Shown here piece by piece: positions 17,815-26,045 of a stretch of DNA of 64,000 nucleotides; position 1 is the stretch's first letter; every line of letters begins with the position of its first letter. The notes beneath the pieces are model-generated. The model was not told the DNA's origin. It did no database searches and saw nothing but the letters and a program-made list of their open reading frames with translations. Made by a program: the position numbers and the translations under genes. The DNA comes from Thiomicrospira cyclica ALM1 (GTDB lineage Bacteria > Pseudomonadota > Gammaproteobacteria > Thiomicrospirales > Thiomicrospiraceae). The DNA lies in NCBI RefSeq assembly GCF_000214825.1, contig NC_015581.1, positions 1,240,001-1,304,000 of the forward strand, in the 5' to 3' direction.

Positions 17815-19467
17815 TTAAAATTGGTAACTGATATTGGCCCAAACACGCGGTACATCATCTCGCGTATCGGCTTGAGGTAAACCACCGCCCCAACGCCAAG
17901 CCGCGATTAATTCGCCACGCCAGGGTTGGTGGTTGTATCGAATCCCTAGTCCACCGCCGCTGTACTCGCGACTATTAGACGGCTGGTTTTGATCAAATGG
18001 GTTGGCATTAATTTGAGTTTTAGCGGCGTCAATAAATCCGTAGGGCGTCCATGCTGGATCAAGTTGGTAGCGGATTTCTAATTGCAGTAATGCCGCTCGG
18101 TCGGCACTGCCTTCGCCAATGGGGTAAGCACGAACGGCACGAGCGCCACCGATACTCATTTTTTCAGCACTATCGAGGTTGTCTTTTGCCCACTGACTAT
18201 TAAGTCGCAAAAACCCAGACCAGGCCTGGTTGAATGCTTGAATACGTGCAACATCAAGATTTACTTTTTGAAATTGCCCATGAGTTTGCGCTGTCAGGCG
18301 GTCATTAAAACGATCTTCGCTATCACGAATATTGAGATTACCCCAGGTGAATATAGCACTGCCATAGGTGATGCCTCCCAGCCCTATTTGGTCGCGCTTA
18401 TCAAAATTTAATGCGATGGGTAGAACCGTAGCGGTTTTAATTTTATCGGAATCTATCACTCCGACCTTATCGTTAAAGCGTTTGAACTGTAGGCTAGTGA
18501 CCAGTGATAAGTTGGCATTTTGTGAACGTAAAATAGGATAGCTGGCACTGATTGTTGTAATTTCGGCCTGACCCGTTGCATCGAGTGCACTAAAGTCTTT
18601 GGCCAGCTGGTAATCGGTTCGAACATAGCTCAACTCACCTCTTAACCCCTCATAGCGAATGGGAAACTGGTAGTTAACACTCCCAAAGAACATTTGTTCG
18701 TCGGTTGTCATGCCACTGACACTGAGCTGGTCACCTAATAGTAAGAGTCGGCTCCAGTTTAGGTTGCCAATCAAACGGGTGTCGCCGGTAAAGCGGTTAC
18801 CATGATTGTCAATATTAACTAATCCGCTGTATTGTTTGGCGGGGGTTGCTTGCAAAATAAAGTCTGCTGCTCCCGTTTCGGCACCCGGTTGAATAATCGG
18901 TATGATACTGATGCCCGGTAAATCGGCAATGAGCAGCGCTACCCGTTCTAAAGTGGGCGAGTAGATGATGTCACCAGGTTTAAGGGCATTTAGGAAGGGT
19001 TGAACTTGCTCCGCGAGCTCACCCGTGGCCGTCACCTGTCCATAACGCCCCTCTAATAGAGCAATGACAAGCTGACCATCCGCTAACCGCTGTGCCGGTA
19101 GGTATGCGCGGGCAAAAGGATAACCATGTTCGCGGTAATATCGGGTAATGTCGTTTGCAAGCGCCCGCATGGCCGCCAAGTCGTATAGATTGTCGGTTAG
19201 GTCACCCAGCAGGCCTGCTAAAACCGCATCACTAAAGACCGTGTTACCTTCAAAAACAACTTTAGACAAAGGTACGCTGGTGCCGCCATGTGTGGATTCT
19301 ATTAAGGGTTCGGTGAGGATTTCTAAGTTAAGGTCACGCTCGAATGGCGCAGGGGGTTGTTGTAGCGTATCGCGAAGCAACTGACCCGCATCGGGCTGAG
19401 TTGCGGCATAACTTTTATGGGCCAATAAAGAAACGATGAGTGCTAGAACAAAAAAAGAATAGGGCAT
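17815..19467 (-). CDS. TpsB outer-membrane transporter (ShlB/FhaC family)
   Basis: The 550-residue protein has a signal peptide (MPYSFFVLALIVSLLAHKSYA), a periplasmic POTRA part (about 60-210, VVFEGNTVFSDAVLAGLLGD ... ARAYLPAQRLADG) and a C-terminal beta-barrel ending in aromatic WANISYQF, the usual outer-membrane signature. The VRAYPIGEGSAD motif is the conserved FhaC barrel-loop motif. It exports the TpsA protein encoded 10 bases downstream; the tpsB stop lies next to the tpsA ribosome site. Two CAGGCCTG copies are within it (18221, 19210). Confidence 0.93.
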   Translation of the reverse strand: MPYSFFVLALIVSLLAHKSYAATQPDAGQLLRDTLQQPPAPFERDLNLEILTEPLIESTHGGTSVPLSKVVFEGNTVFSDAVLAGLLGDLTDNLYDLAAMRALANDITRYYREHGYPFARAYLPAQRLADGQLVIALLEGRYGQVTATGELAEQVQPFLNALKPGDIIYSPTLERVALLIADLPGISIIPIIQPGAETGAADFILQATPAKQYSGLVNIDNHGNRFTGDTRLIGNLNWSRLLLLGDQLSVSGMTTDEQMFFGSVNYQFPIRYEGLRGELSYVRTDYQLAKDFSALDATGQAEITTISASYPILRSQNANLSLVTSLQFKRFNDKVGVIDSDKIKTATVLPIALNFDKRDQIGLGGITYGSAIFTWGNLNIRDSEDRFNDRLTAQTHGQFQKVNLDVARIQAFNQAWSGFLRLNSQWAKDNLDSAEKMSIGGARAVRAYPIGEGSADRAALLQLEIRYQLDPAWTPYGFIDAAKTQINANPFDQNQPSNSREYSGGGLGIRYNHQPWRGELIAAWRWGGGLPQADTRDDVPRVWANISYQF

Positions 19468-19517
19468 GGTAGAGTTCCGTATATTTAGTTACAGAAAACT
19501 CTACCAAAGCGTGTCAA
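19468..19517 (-). promoter_or_regulatory. tpsBA promoter bracketed by a 9-bp inverted repeat
   Basis: On the minus strand TTGACA (19517-19512) and TGTAAC (19493-19488) are 18 bases apart, predicting a start near 19481 and a leader of about 14 nt. GGTAGAGTT (19468-19476 on the plus strand) and AACTCTACC (19497-19505) form a perfect 9-bp inverted repeat with a 20-base gap. One arm lies in the promoter spacer and the other just before the ATG, which fits an operator. Confidence 0.6.
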
Positions 19518-19600
19518 GATTTACAATAAAAACATTAAATTCAATTTAGCGAAAGCGATTCGTTATCAAAATACAACGGCATGAATTAACATTATTAAAC

Positions 19601-19620
19601 ATATAAGCTAGTTCTTATAT
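19601..19620. promoter_or_regulatory. ATATAAG dyad between clpA and tpsB
   Basis: ATATAAG-N6-CTTATAT lies just past the clpA stop. It could be a weak hairpin ending clpA transcripts, but its arms and spacing match the dyad in the rhodanese promoter (ATATAAG-N6-CTTATAC, 9633-9652), so a shared operator is also possible. Confidence 0.4.
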
Positions 19621-19630
19621 TTTAAACAGA

Positions 19631-21901
19631 TTACGCATCAGCCAATTGCTTGGCCGACTCCGCTTCTAGTTTCAGGCTATCGCTGGCTTTATCCAACTTA
19701 ATTCTGACCGCCCCGCCCTGCTGTAACTCACCAAACAGCAATAACTCCGCTAAAGGCTGTTTGACCTGCTGCTGAATTAAACGCGCCATCGGACGCGCAC
19801 CCATTAAAGGATCAAAGCCTTTTTTCGCCAGCCAATCTCTGGCATCGTTATCTAATACTAACGACACTTTCTTTTCAGATAAGGTTTGCTCAAGGGCAAA
19901 AATAAACTTATTAACCACCGAGCCCATCGACGCTTCACTAAGGCGATTAAATTGAATCACCGCATCTAAGCGATTGCGGAACTCGGGTTTAAACATTTTT
20001 TTCAGCTCCGATTCAAAATCATGGGTATGATCCTGCTCGGTAAAACCAATACTGGAACGCGACATCATTTCAGCACCGACGTTCGAGGTCATGATTAACA
20101 CCACATTGCGAAAATCGACCTTACGACCGTTATTGTCCGTTAAGGTGCCATGATCCATTACCTGCAACAACAGGTTAAACACATCAGGATGGGCTTTTTC
20201 GATTTCGTCTAGTAACACCACCGAATGGGGTTGACGATTAACCGCCTCGGTCAATAAACCGCCTTGATCAAAGCCTACATAACCGGGTGGCGCACCAATT
20301 AAGCGCGATACGGTATGCCGCTCCATATACTCCGACATATCAAACCGAACTAATTCGACACCCAAATGTTTAGCCAGTTGCTGAGTCAATTCGGTTTTGC
20401 CGACACCGGTTGGACCGGCAAATAAAAACGAGCCACTCGGTTTATCCGGATGCGCTAAACCAGAACGTGCTAATTTAATCGCCGCAACCACCTGCTTAAC
20501 CGCATGATCTTGACCAAATACCACCCGTTTTAAATGCGACTCTAAATCAAACAGAGTATCACGCTCTTTTTGAGTAATACTGGCAATTGGAATCCGTGCA
20601 ATATTAGCCACCACTTGCTGAATTTCAGGGACACCAATTTGTTTGCGACGACGACTCGGTGGCATTAAGCGTTGTTTGGCACCGGCTTCGTCAATCACAT
20701 CAATCGCTTTGTCAGGCAGATGGCGGTCAGTAATATAGCGCTCGGCTAATTCAGCGGCGGCTTTTAGAGCCGGCTGGGTATATTTGACCTCATGATGGGC
20801 TTCAAATTGCTCTTTTAAGCCCTTCAAAATTTGAATCGTTTCCGGGACGCTCGGTTCACGCACTTCAACCTTTTGGAAACGTCGTGCTAAAGCACGATCT
20901 TTTTCAAAAATACCGCGATATTCTTCATAAGTTGTAGCACCAATACAGCGCAACTGACCATTGGCAAGCGCCGGTTTCATCAGGTTCGACGCATCCATCG
21001 CGCCACCTTGTACCGCACCCGCACCAATAATGGTGTGAATTTCATCAATAAACAAAATGGCATGATCTTGCCGGGCCAACTCATTCAACAACGACTTAAA
21101 ACGCTTCTCAAAGTCACCACGGTAACGAGTACCGGCTAACAAGGCGCCCATATCGAGGCTAAACACCACCGCATCACTTAAAGATTCCGGCACTTCGCCA
21201 TGGACAATCTTGTAGGCCAAACCTTCGGCAATCGAAGTTTTACCGACCCCCGGCTCACCGACTAATAGCGGATTATTTTTACGCCGACGGCTTAAAATTT
21301 CTAGGGTACGATCGAGTTCCCACTGCCTACCAATCATCGGGTCCATGTGGCCTTCAAGTGCGTGTTTGTTCAAATTCAACGCAAAGTTAGTAATGGCCGA
21401 CTCGTTAGATTCATCATCATCTTCATCGGCTTGATGTTGTAAATCTTGATTTAAGTCTTGTTGCGATTCATCGGTAATCACACCATGTGCTAAATAGCTT
21501 TTAACATCAACACGTTCAACGCCATTCGACTCCAAAATATACACCGCGTGCGAATCCGGCTCAGCAAACATCGACGCAATCAGGTGAACCCCTAGCACCT
21601 CACTATGACCATTGGACTGCACCATATAAATGGCACGTTCTATGACACGTTGAAAGGACATGGTTGGATGGATTTCTAAGGCTTGACTGGTCTGCGGTTG
21701 TTTAGGCTCTGTTTCTAGGTAGCGTTCGATATCCAGTTCAATTTTATCGATGTGCGCACCACAGGCATTCAGTAATTCTTGAACGTCAGGAAGATTGAGT
21801 AACTCAAGCAACAAATGCTCAAGCGTCACAAACTCATGCTCGTACTCTTGTGCCACGCTAAACGCGTTGCTTAGTGACATTTGAACGGGTTTGCTTAACA
21901 T
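19631..21901 (-). CDS. clpA: ATP-dependent Clp protease ATP-binding subunit ClpA
   Basis: The 756-residue AAA+ unfoldase has the ClpA layout: N-terminal Clp repeat domain (residues 1-145), first ATPase with GEPGVGKTS, second ATPase with FAGPTGVGKTEL, and the C-terminal small domain with GARPMARLIQQQ. Its length matches E. coli ClpA, and it lacks the long coiled-coil insert of ClpB. It unfolds substrates for ClpP. The ClpP-binding loop IGF is visible in RSSIGFTEQ. It follows clpS by 27 bases, the standard operon. Confidence 0.97.
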   Translation of the reverse strand: MLSKPVQMSLSNAFSVAQEYEHEFVTLEHLLLELLNLPDVQELLNACGAHIDKIELDIERYLETEPKQPQTSQALEIHPTMSFQRVIERAIYMVQSNGHSEVLGVHLIASMFAEPDSHAVYILESNGVERVDVKSYLAHGVITDESQQDLNQDLQHQADEDDDESNESAITNFALNLNKHALEGHMDPMIGRQWELDRTLEILSRRRKNNPLLVGEPGVGKTSIAEGLAYKIVHGEVPESLSDAVVFSLDMGALLAGTRYRGDFEKRFKSLLNELARQDHAILFIDEIHTIIGAGAVQGGAMDASNLMKPALANGQLRCIGATTYEEYRGIFEKDRALARRFQKVEVREPSVPETIQILKGLKEQFEAHHEVKYTQPALKAAAELAERYITDRHLPDKAIDVIDEAGAKQRLMPPSRRRKQIGVPEIQQVVANIARIPIASITQKERDTLFDLESHLKRVVFGQDHAVKQVVAAIKLARSGLAHPDKPSGSFLFAGPTGVGKTELTQQLAKHLGVELVRFDMSEYMERHTVSRLIGAPPGYVGFDQGGLLTEAVNRQPHSVVLLDEIEKAHPDVFNLLLQVMDHGTLTDNNGRKVDFRNVVLIMTSNVGAEMMSRSSIGFTEQDHTHDFESELKKMFKPEFRNRLDAVIQFNRLSEASMGSVVNKFIFALEQTLSEKKVSLVLDNDARDWLAKKGFDPLMGARPMARLIQQQVKQPLAELLLFGELQQGGAVRIKLDKASDSLKLEAESAKQLADA

Positions 21902-21928
21902 AGTGTCATCTTCCCTATAGGTTTGAGG

Positions 21929-22225
21929 TTATTCTGCCTCAATTTGGCAGAGCAAAGGATGTTGATGATCACGGGCGTAACGATTCACTTGATAGCATTT
22001 GGTTTCGGCAATTTCACGAGTGTAGATTCCGCAAATGCCTTTGCCCTGTTTATGAATCGCTAACATTACCTGCATAGCTTTATCATAATCCATTCGGAAG
22101 AACTTCATTAATAAATCCACCACGAAATCCATCGGGGTGAAATCATCATTCAACAACACTACTTTATAGCGCTTAGGAGGTTTTACAGCCTGCCTTGCAG
22201 GACTTAGTACTACAGCATCAGTCAT
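21929..22225 (-). CDS. clpS: ClpS adaptor protein
   Basis: The 98-residue adaptor shows the conserved core [20 protein letters not shown] and [19 protein letters not shown]. ClpS delivers N-degron substrates to ClpA by binding their N-terminal residue in the pocket formed around NDD...TPM. It is located directly upstream of clpA in the same direction. Confidence 0.97.
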   Translation of the reverse strand: MTDAVVLSPARQAVKPPKRYKVVLLNDDFTPMDFVVDLLMKFFRMDYDKAMQVMLAIHKQGKGICGIYTREIAETKCYQVNRYARDHQHPLLCQIEAE

Positions 22226-22543
22226 AATGAATGGTTCAGTGTGTTTTAGAAAATATCAGCGTTAATTGAGCCCCACTAGGCCGGATATAAGCCTAGACGA
22301 CAATCCACTTCGCATACCAATGACCCGACAACTCGCGCTCATCACCCATCAAAAACTCTACTTTGAAGATAAATCGGCTTATCTTGTTGATAATTTTGTG
22401 GAACCACTCGTAACACTAGCATTTAAATGCTAATCGATAGCGTTTGATTTTAACCCTTAACCCAAGTAAATAAAAGCGCCTGCCTTAATTCGCTTTAAGG
22501 ATACGTTATAATTTTGTTATCTGAATCAACTTAGGCAACATAA
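22226..22543. other. 318-base clpS-rluE intergenic region with dyads and a weak small frame
   Basis: This gap between divergent genes holds three inverted repeats: CTAGGC...GCCTAG (22276-22296), the perfect 16-bp palindrome TAGCATTTAAATGCTA (22417-22432) and CCTTAA-N6-TTAAGG (22483-22500). A perfect -10 TATAAT (22507-22512) points at rluE, with only a weak -35. A 37-codon frame on the plus strand (22320-22433, MTRQLALITHQ...) ends in the palindrome; it has no clear ribosome site and I do not call it a gene. Confidence 0.5.
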
Positions 22544-23113
22544 ATGCCAACACCTAAATCTCCAATCCTACTCTTTAACAAACCGTTTGACGTTCTGTGC
22601 CAGTTTACTGATGATCTTGGACGACTGACCCTGGCCAATTTTATTGATCAGCCTGGCTTTTATGCCGCCGGACGCCTAGACCGAGATAGTGAAGGACTGA
22701 TGCTGTTAACCCATGATGGGCGTCTGCAAAATCAAATTAGCCACCCCAAATTTAAACTCCAAAAATCCTATTGGGTTCAAGTAGAGGGTATCCCTGATGC
22801 CGCCGATCTCAGGGCATTGTGCCAAGGTGTGACGCTAAAAGACGGCAAAACCTTACCTGCGCTTGTAGAAGCGATTGCTGAGCCGACCGGCTTATGGCCT
22901 CGCAACCCACCGATTCGCGAACGTAAAACCATTCCAACCAGCTGGCTAAGCATCACAATTAGTGAGGGACGCAACCGCCAGGTAAGACGCATGACAGCCG
23001 CCGTTGGTCTACCGACTCTGCGTCTGATTCGTTATCAAATTGGCCCCTATCACCTTGCCGATTTAGCACCGGGTGAATGGCAGTTTGCAGACCCGGTGAA
23101 TCTGTTAAAATAA
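22544..23113 (+). CDS. rluE: 23S rRNA pseudouridine synthase RluE-type
   Basis: The 189-residue enzyme of the RsuA/RluE group has [11 protein letters not shown] near the N-terminus, the catalytic motif [18 protein letters not shown] with the nucleophilic aspartate, and [10 protein letters not shown]. It lacks an S4 domain and is short, as RluE is; RluE modifies a uridine in 23S rRNA (U2457 in E. coli). It lies 32 bases before mnmA in the same direction, so two RNA-modification genes are probably co-transcribed. Confidence 0.88.
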   Translation: MPTPKSPILLFNKPFDVLCQFTDDLGRLTLANFIDQPGFYAAGRLDRDSEGLMLLTHDGRLQNQISHPKFKLQKSYWVQVEGIPDAADLRALCQGVTLKDGKTLPALVEAIAEPTGLWPRNPPIRERKTIPTSWLSITISEGRNRQVRRMTAAVGLPTLRLIRYQIGPYHLADLAPGEWQFADPVNLLK

Positions 23114-23145
23114 GTGTCCGAGTTTATTAATCCGATCAGGTATCC

Positions 23146-24315
23146 ATGTTTAACCCTGCAAATCAAGCAACTAAAGTTATTGTCGGTCTATCCGGGGGCG
23201 TTGATTCGTCTGTAACGGCCTGGCTGCTTAAACAGCAGGGCTATCAGGTTGAAGGGCTATTTATGAAAAACTGGGAGGGTGATGATACCGATGATTATTG
23301 CCCTGCCGCTGTTGACCTACAAGATGTATTCGCCGTCTGTGAACAACTTGATATTCCGTTGCATGTTGAAAACTTTGCCAAAGAATACTGGCAAAATGTG
23401 TTTGAGCATTTTTTAACCGAATACCAAGCCGGTCGCACACCTAACCCGGATATCTTATGTAACAAAGAAATAAAATTTAAAGCGTTTTTAGACCACGCAT
23501 TGGCTCTTGGCGCCGATAAAATCGCCACAGGTCACTATGCGCGAGTGGCACAGTCTGCGCAAGGTGATTACCAGTTATTAAAAGGTCTTGACCCTAATAA
23601 AGACCAAAGCTATTTTTTATACACCTTGCAACAATTTGCGCTGTCACATACCTTATTTCCCATTGGCCACCTACCCAAACCAGAGGTTAGACGCCTTGCC
23701 GAAGCCGCAGGCCTGGTGGTGCATAATAAAAAAGACAGTACCGGAATTTGTTTTATTGGCGAACGCAAGTTTAAAGATTTTCTGCAACGCTACTTACCCG
23801 CACAGCCGGGGGATATGGTTAATGAACAGGGCGAAACGGTCGGTCGTCATGAAGGCTTAATGTATTACACCCTTGGCCAACGCAAAGGCTTAGGCATTGG
23901 CGGCGGGCACGGTGATTCGGGTGAACCTTGGTTTGTTGTCGATAAAAACCTAACGACTAATCAACTGATTGTGGCGCAAGGCGATCAACAGCCCAGTTTG
24001 TATCACAACGCCCTTTCAGCGCAAGATTTAGACTGGGTTATCGGTCACGCGCCGCCATTAAACCAAGCACTGACCGCAAAAATTCGTTACCGCCAACAGG
24101 AGCAGGCCTGCTGGATTCGTGCTTTTCAGGCCGACTCTAACGGTAAAAACCAAATTGTTGTTGAGTTTGAGCAACCCCAAAAAGCCATTACACCCGGCCA
24201 GTCGATTGTGTTTTACAACAACGAGGTGTGCCTAGGCGGTGGTGTTATTAATGACCGCAGTGACAACTGGCGTGCCCTTGCGGCATCGAGCGAAATGAGC
24301 AATCAAGAAGAGTAA
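23146..24315 (+). CDS. mnmA: tRNA-specific 2-thiouridylase MnmA
   Basis: The 389-residue protein matches MnmA, which puts sulfur on U34 of Lys, Glu and Gln tRNAs. It has the PP-loop [15 protein letters not shown], the first catalytic cysteine in [12 protein letters not shown], the tRNA-binding region ATGHYARV, and the second cysteine in [13 protein letters not shown]. The C-terminal beta-barrel ends in [15 protein letters not shown]. hflD follows after 6 bases, as in enterobacteria. CAGGCCTG copies lie at 23708 and 24103. Confidence 0.97.
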   Translation: MFNPANQATKVIVGLSGGVDSSVTAWLLKQQGYQVEGLFMKNWEGDDTDDYCPAAVDLQDVFAVCEQLDIPLHVENFAKEYWQNVFEHFLTEYQAGRTPNPDILCNKEIKFKAFLDHALALGADKIATGHYARVAQSAQGDYQLLKGLDPNKDQSYFLYTLQQFALSHTLFPIGHLPKPEVRRLAEAAGLVVHNKKDSTGICFIGERKFKDFLQRYLPAQPGDMVNEQGETVGRHEGLMYYTLGQRKGLGIGGGHGDSGEPWFVVDKNLTTNQLIVAQGDQQPSLYHNALSAQDLDWVIGHAPPLNQALTAKIRYRQQEQACWIRAFQADSNGKNQIVVEFEQPQKAITPGQSIVFYNNEVCLGGGVINDRSDNWRALAASSEMSNQEE

Positions 24316-24321
24316 GCAACT

Positions 24322-25002
24322 ATGGCAGATTACTATACTGAGCAAGATCGAACCCAAGCCCTGTTAGGCATCTACCAGGTCGCTAAATGCGTTTATGATA
24401 TTGCGACCACCGGCAAACATGATGAACTCGCCTTTAAAACCGCGATTAACTCGCTATTTATCATGAATCCCGATGATACGCTGGATGTTTATGGCGGTGA
24501 TATTGAAAATTTACAGATTGGGATTTCGACTCTGCTTGCTCAAATGGGTAGCAACTCCACGGAAGAACTGCGTAATTTAGAAATTACCCGTTATGCCATT
24601 AATCTGATTACCCTTGAGCGCAGTGTGCAACAAACCGATGGCATACTTGCTTCTATCGCACAGGGGTTGTCACAGGCCGAAAAACAACGCTTGCTGTTTG
24701 ATGATTTTCACGAAAATGTGATTGCCTCTCTCGCTAATGTTTACACCAAAAATGTCAGCGAACTGTCACCGCGAATTATGGTTAAGGGCCAGCACGGTCA
24801 TTTACAAAACCCACAGAATGCCAACAAAATTCGTGCCTTACTGCTGGCGGGAATTCGCTCTGCCATTTTATGGCGTCAGTGTGGAGGGAGCCGTTGGAAA
24901 TTACTGTGGAGCCGCAAAAAGATTTTGCGCTTAACCCAGTCTATGCATCGCCCGAAAAACGACGGTAATAACGACGGCGAAAGCCTGTTCCGCCGCCACT
25001 AA
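24322..25002 (+). CDS. hflD: HflD, high-frequency lysogenisation protein homologue
   Basis: The 226-residue, mostly helical protein has YTEQDRTQALLGIYQVAKCVYDIA at its start and INLITLERSV, YTKNVSELSPRIMVKGQHGHLQNP and RALLLAGIRSAILWRQCGGSRW near the middle and end, all typical of HflD. In E. coli it binds phage lambda CII; its cellular role is unclear. The mnmA-hflD order is conserved in gammaproteobacteria, although purB does not follow here. Confidence 0.93.
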   Translation: MADYYTEQDRTQALLGIYQVAKCVYDIATTGKHDELAFKTAINSLFIMNPDDTLDVYGGDIENLQIGISTLLAQMGSNSTEELRNLEITRYAINLITLERSVQQTDGILASIAQGLSQAEKQRLLFDDFHENVIASLANVYTKNVSELSPRIMVKGQHGHLQNPQNANKIRALLLAGIRSAILWRQCGGSRWKLLWSRKKILRLTQSMHRPKNDGNNDGESLFRRH

Positions 25003-25012
25003 CAACCACAAC

Positions 25013-25020
25013 CAGGCCTG
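25013..25020. repeat. CAGGCCTG palindrome, intergenic
   Basis: This copy lies in the 19-base gap between the convergent hflD and GST stop codons. Two more copies follow at 25140 and 25332. Confidence 0.9.
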
Positions 25021-25021
25021 C

Positions 25022-25726
25022 TTAGCGCAGGCGCTTGGCCATAACACCATCGTAATGACTGATCATGCCACGATAAAGTTGCGGCAATTCAGGCACTACA
25101 GAATTTTGAACCGCTTCAAGCGTCATAAGTTCGCGTTGCCAGGCCTGCAATTTCGGTAAACCTTCCAACACATCTAATTGGCAATGGGATTTTAATAGTT
25201 CAAAGCGCATTAACATCGGAGCATAGGCCGCATCAATCAAATTGAATTGCTCGCCATTAAAAAAGCGCTGTCCCGAATGCACCTGCTCCAAACGCTCTAA
25301 TAAACTCCGGATGGAGCTGACAATAGTGTCGCAGGCCTGCTGATCTTTTTCGTGCACTATGCCATGCAAACCATTCATACCCATCAACTCGCCTCCAAAC
25401 GCAATCCAGGCGCGGTTTTGGGCTTTCAACAACAAGTCGTCAGGATGCAAACTCGGGGGCGTAATCTCGTCAACATATTCTTGAATTACGGACGATTCAA
25501 ACAACACTTGATCATCATTTACCTGCATCACTGGCACTTTGCCAAGCGGCGATAAGACTTTAAACCAAGCGGGTGGATTATTAAGGTCAATATACTCAAT
25601 TTCGTAAGGCACGCCCTTTGCCAGCAGGGTAATCACGGTACGCTGTACATAAGGGCACAATTTAAAACTAATGAGTTTGAGTTTGGGTAGCGTATTTGTA
25701 GATGTATTTATAGACATAGTAGACAC
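25022..25726 (-). CDS. Glutathione S-transferase family protein
   Basis: The 234-residue protein has an N-terminal thioredoxin-fold GST domain (LISFKLCPYVQRTVITLLAKG, GKVPVMQVNDDQVLFESSVIQEYVDE) and an all-helical C-terminal domain (about 95-230). The CPY motif suggests a cysteine-type GST as in the omega-like or SspA-like groups; the exact substrate is unknown. A second methionine three codons in may be the true start. It is on its own between convergent hflD and the ferredoxin gene. Confidence 0.85.
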   Translation of the reverse strand: MSTMSINTSTNTLPKLKLISFKLCPYVQRTVITLLAKGVPYEIEYIDLNNPPAWFKVLSPLGKVPVMQVNDDQVLFESSVIQEYVDEITPPSLHPDDLLLKAQNRAWIAFGGELMGMNGLHGIVHEKDQQACDTIVSSIRSLLERLEQVHSGQRFFNGEQFNLIDAAYAPMLMRFELLKSHCQLDVLEGLPKLQAWQRELMTLEAVQNSVVPELPQLYRGMISHYDGVMAKRLR

Positions 25727-25759
25727 CTCGTAACCGGTTAAGGCCAGTATATTGTGAGA

Positions 25760-26017
25760 TTAAATACGGTCGCTTTTGACCAGATGTTGAAATTTTTCTA
25801 ATAGGGTTTGTTGCGATTCAATATGGGCAGGATCGGTAATAATTACGTCAATCGGGCAAACGCTAATGCAAGTCGGCTTATCGTAAAAACCCACGCATTC
25901 TGTGCATAAATCAGGGTTGATTTCATAAACCTTCTCACCCATCGAAATCGCTTGGTTAGGGCATTCTGGCTCGCACATATCACAGTTAATACAACCGGAT
26001 AAAATTTTCAGTGCCAT
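25760..26017 (-). CDS. yfhL: YfhL-type 2[4Fe-4S] ferredoxin
   Basis: The 85-residue ferredoxin has two cluster motifs: CINCDMCEPECPN (11-23) and CTECVGFYDKPTCISVCPID. The insertion inside the second motif is the signature of the YfhL/Alvin group of low-potential ferredoxins. It is encoded 28 bases after trhP. YfhL-type ferredoxins are linked with U32 peptidase-like tRNA hydroxylation enzymes, so it may supply electrons or maintain the cluster of TrhP (inference from family and context). Confidence 0.9.
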   Translation of the reverse strand: MALKILSGCINCDMCEPECPNQAISMGEKVYEINPDLCTECVGFYDKPTCISVCPIDVIITDPAHIESQQTLLEKFQHLVKSDRI

Positions 26018-26045
26018 AACTTTATGCCCTCAACCCTCTCACCGC

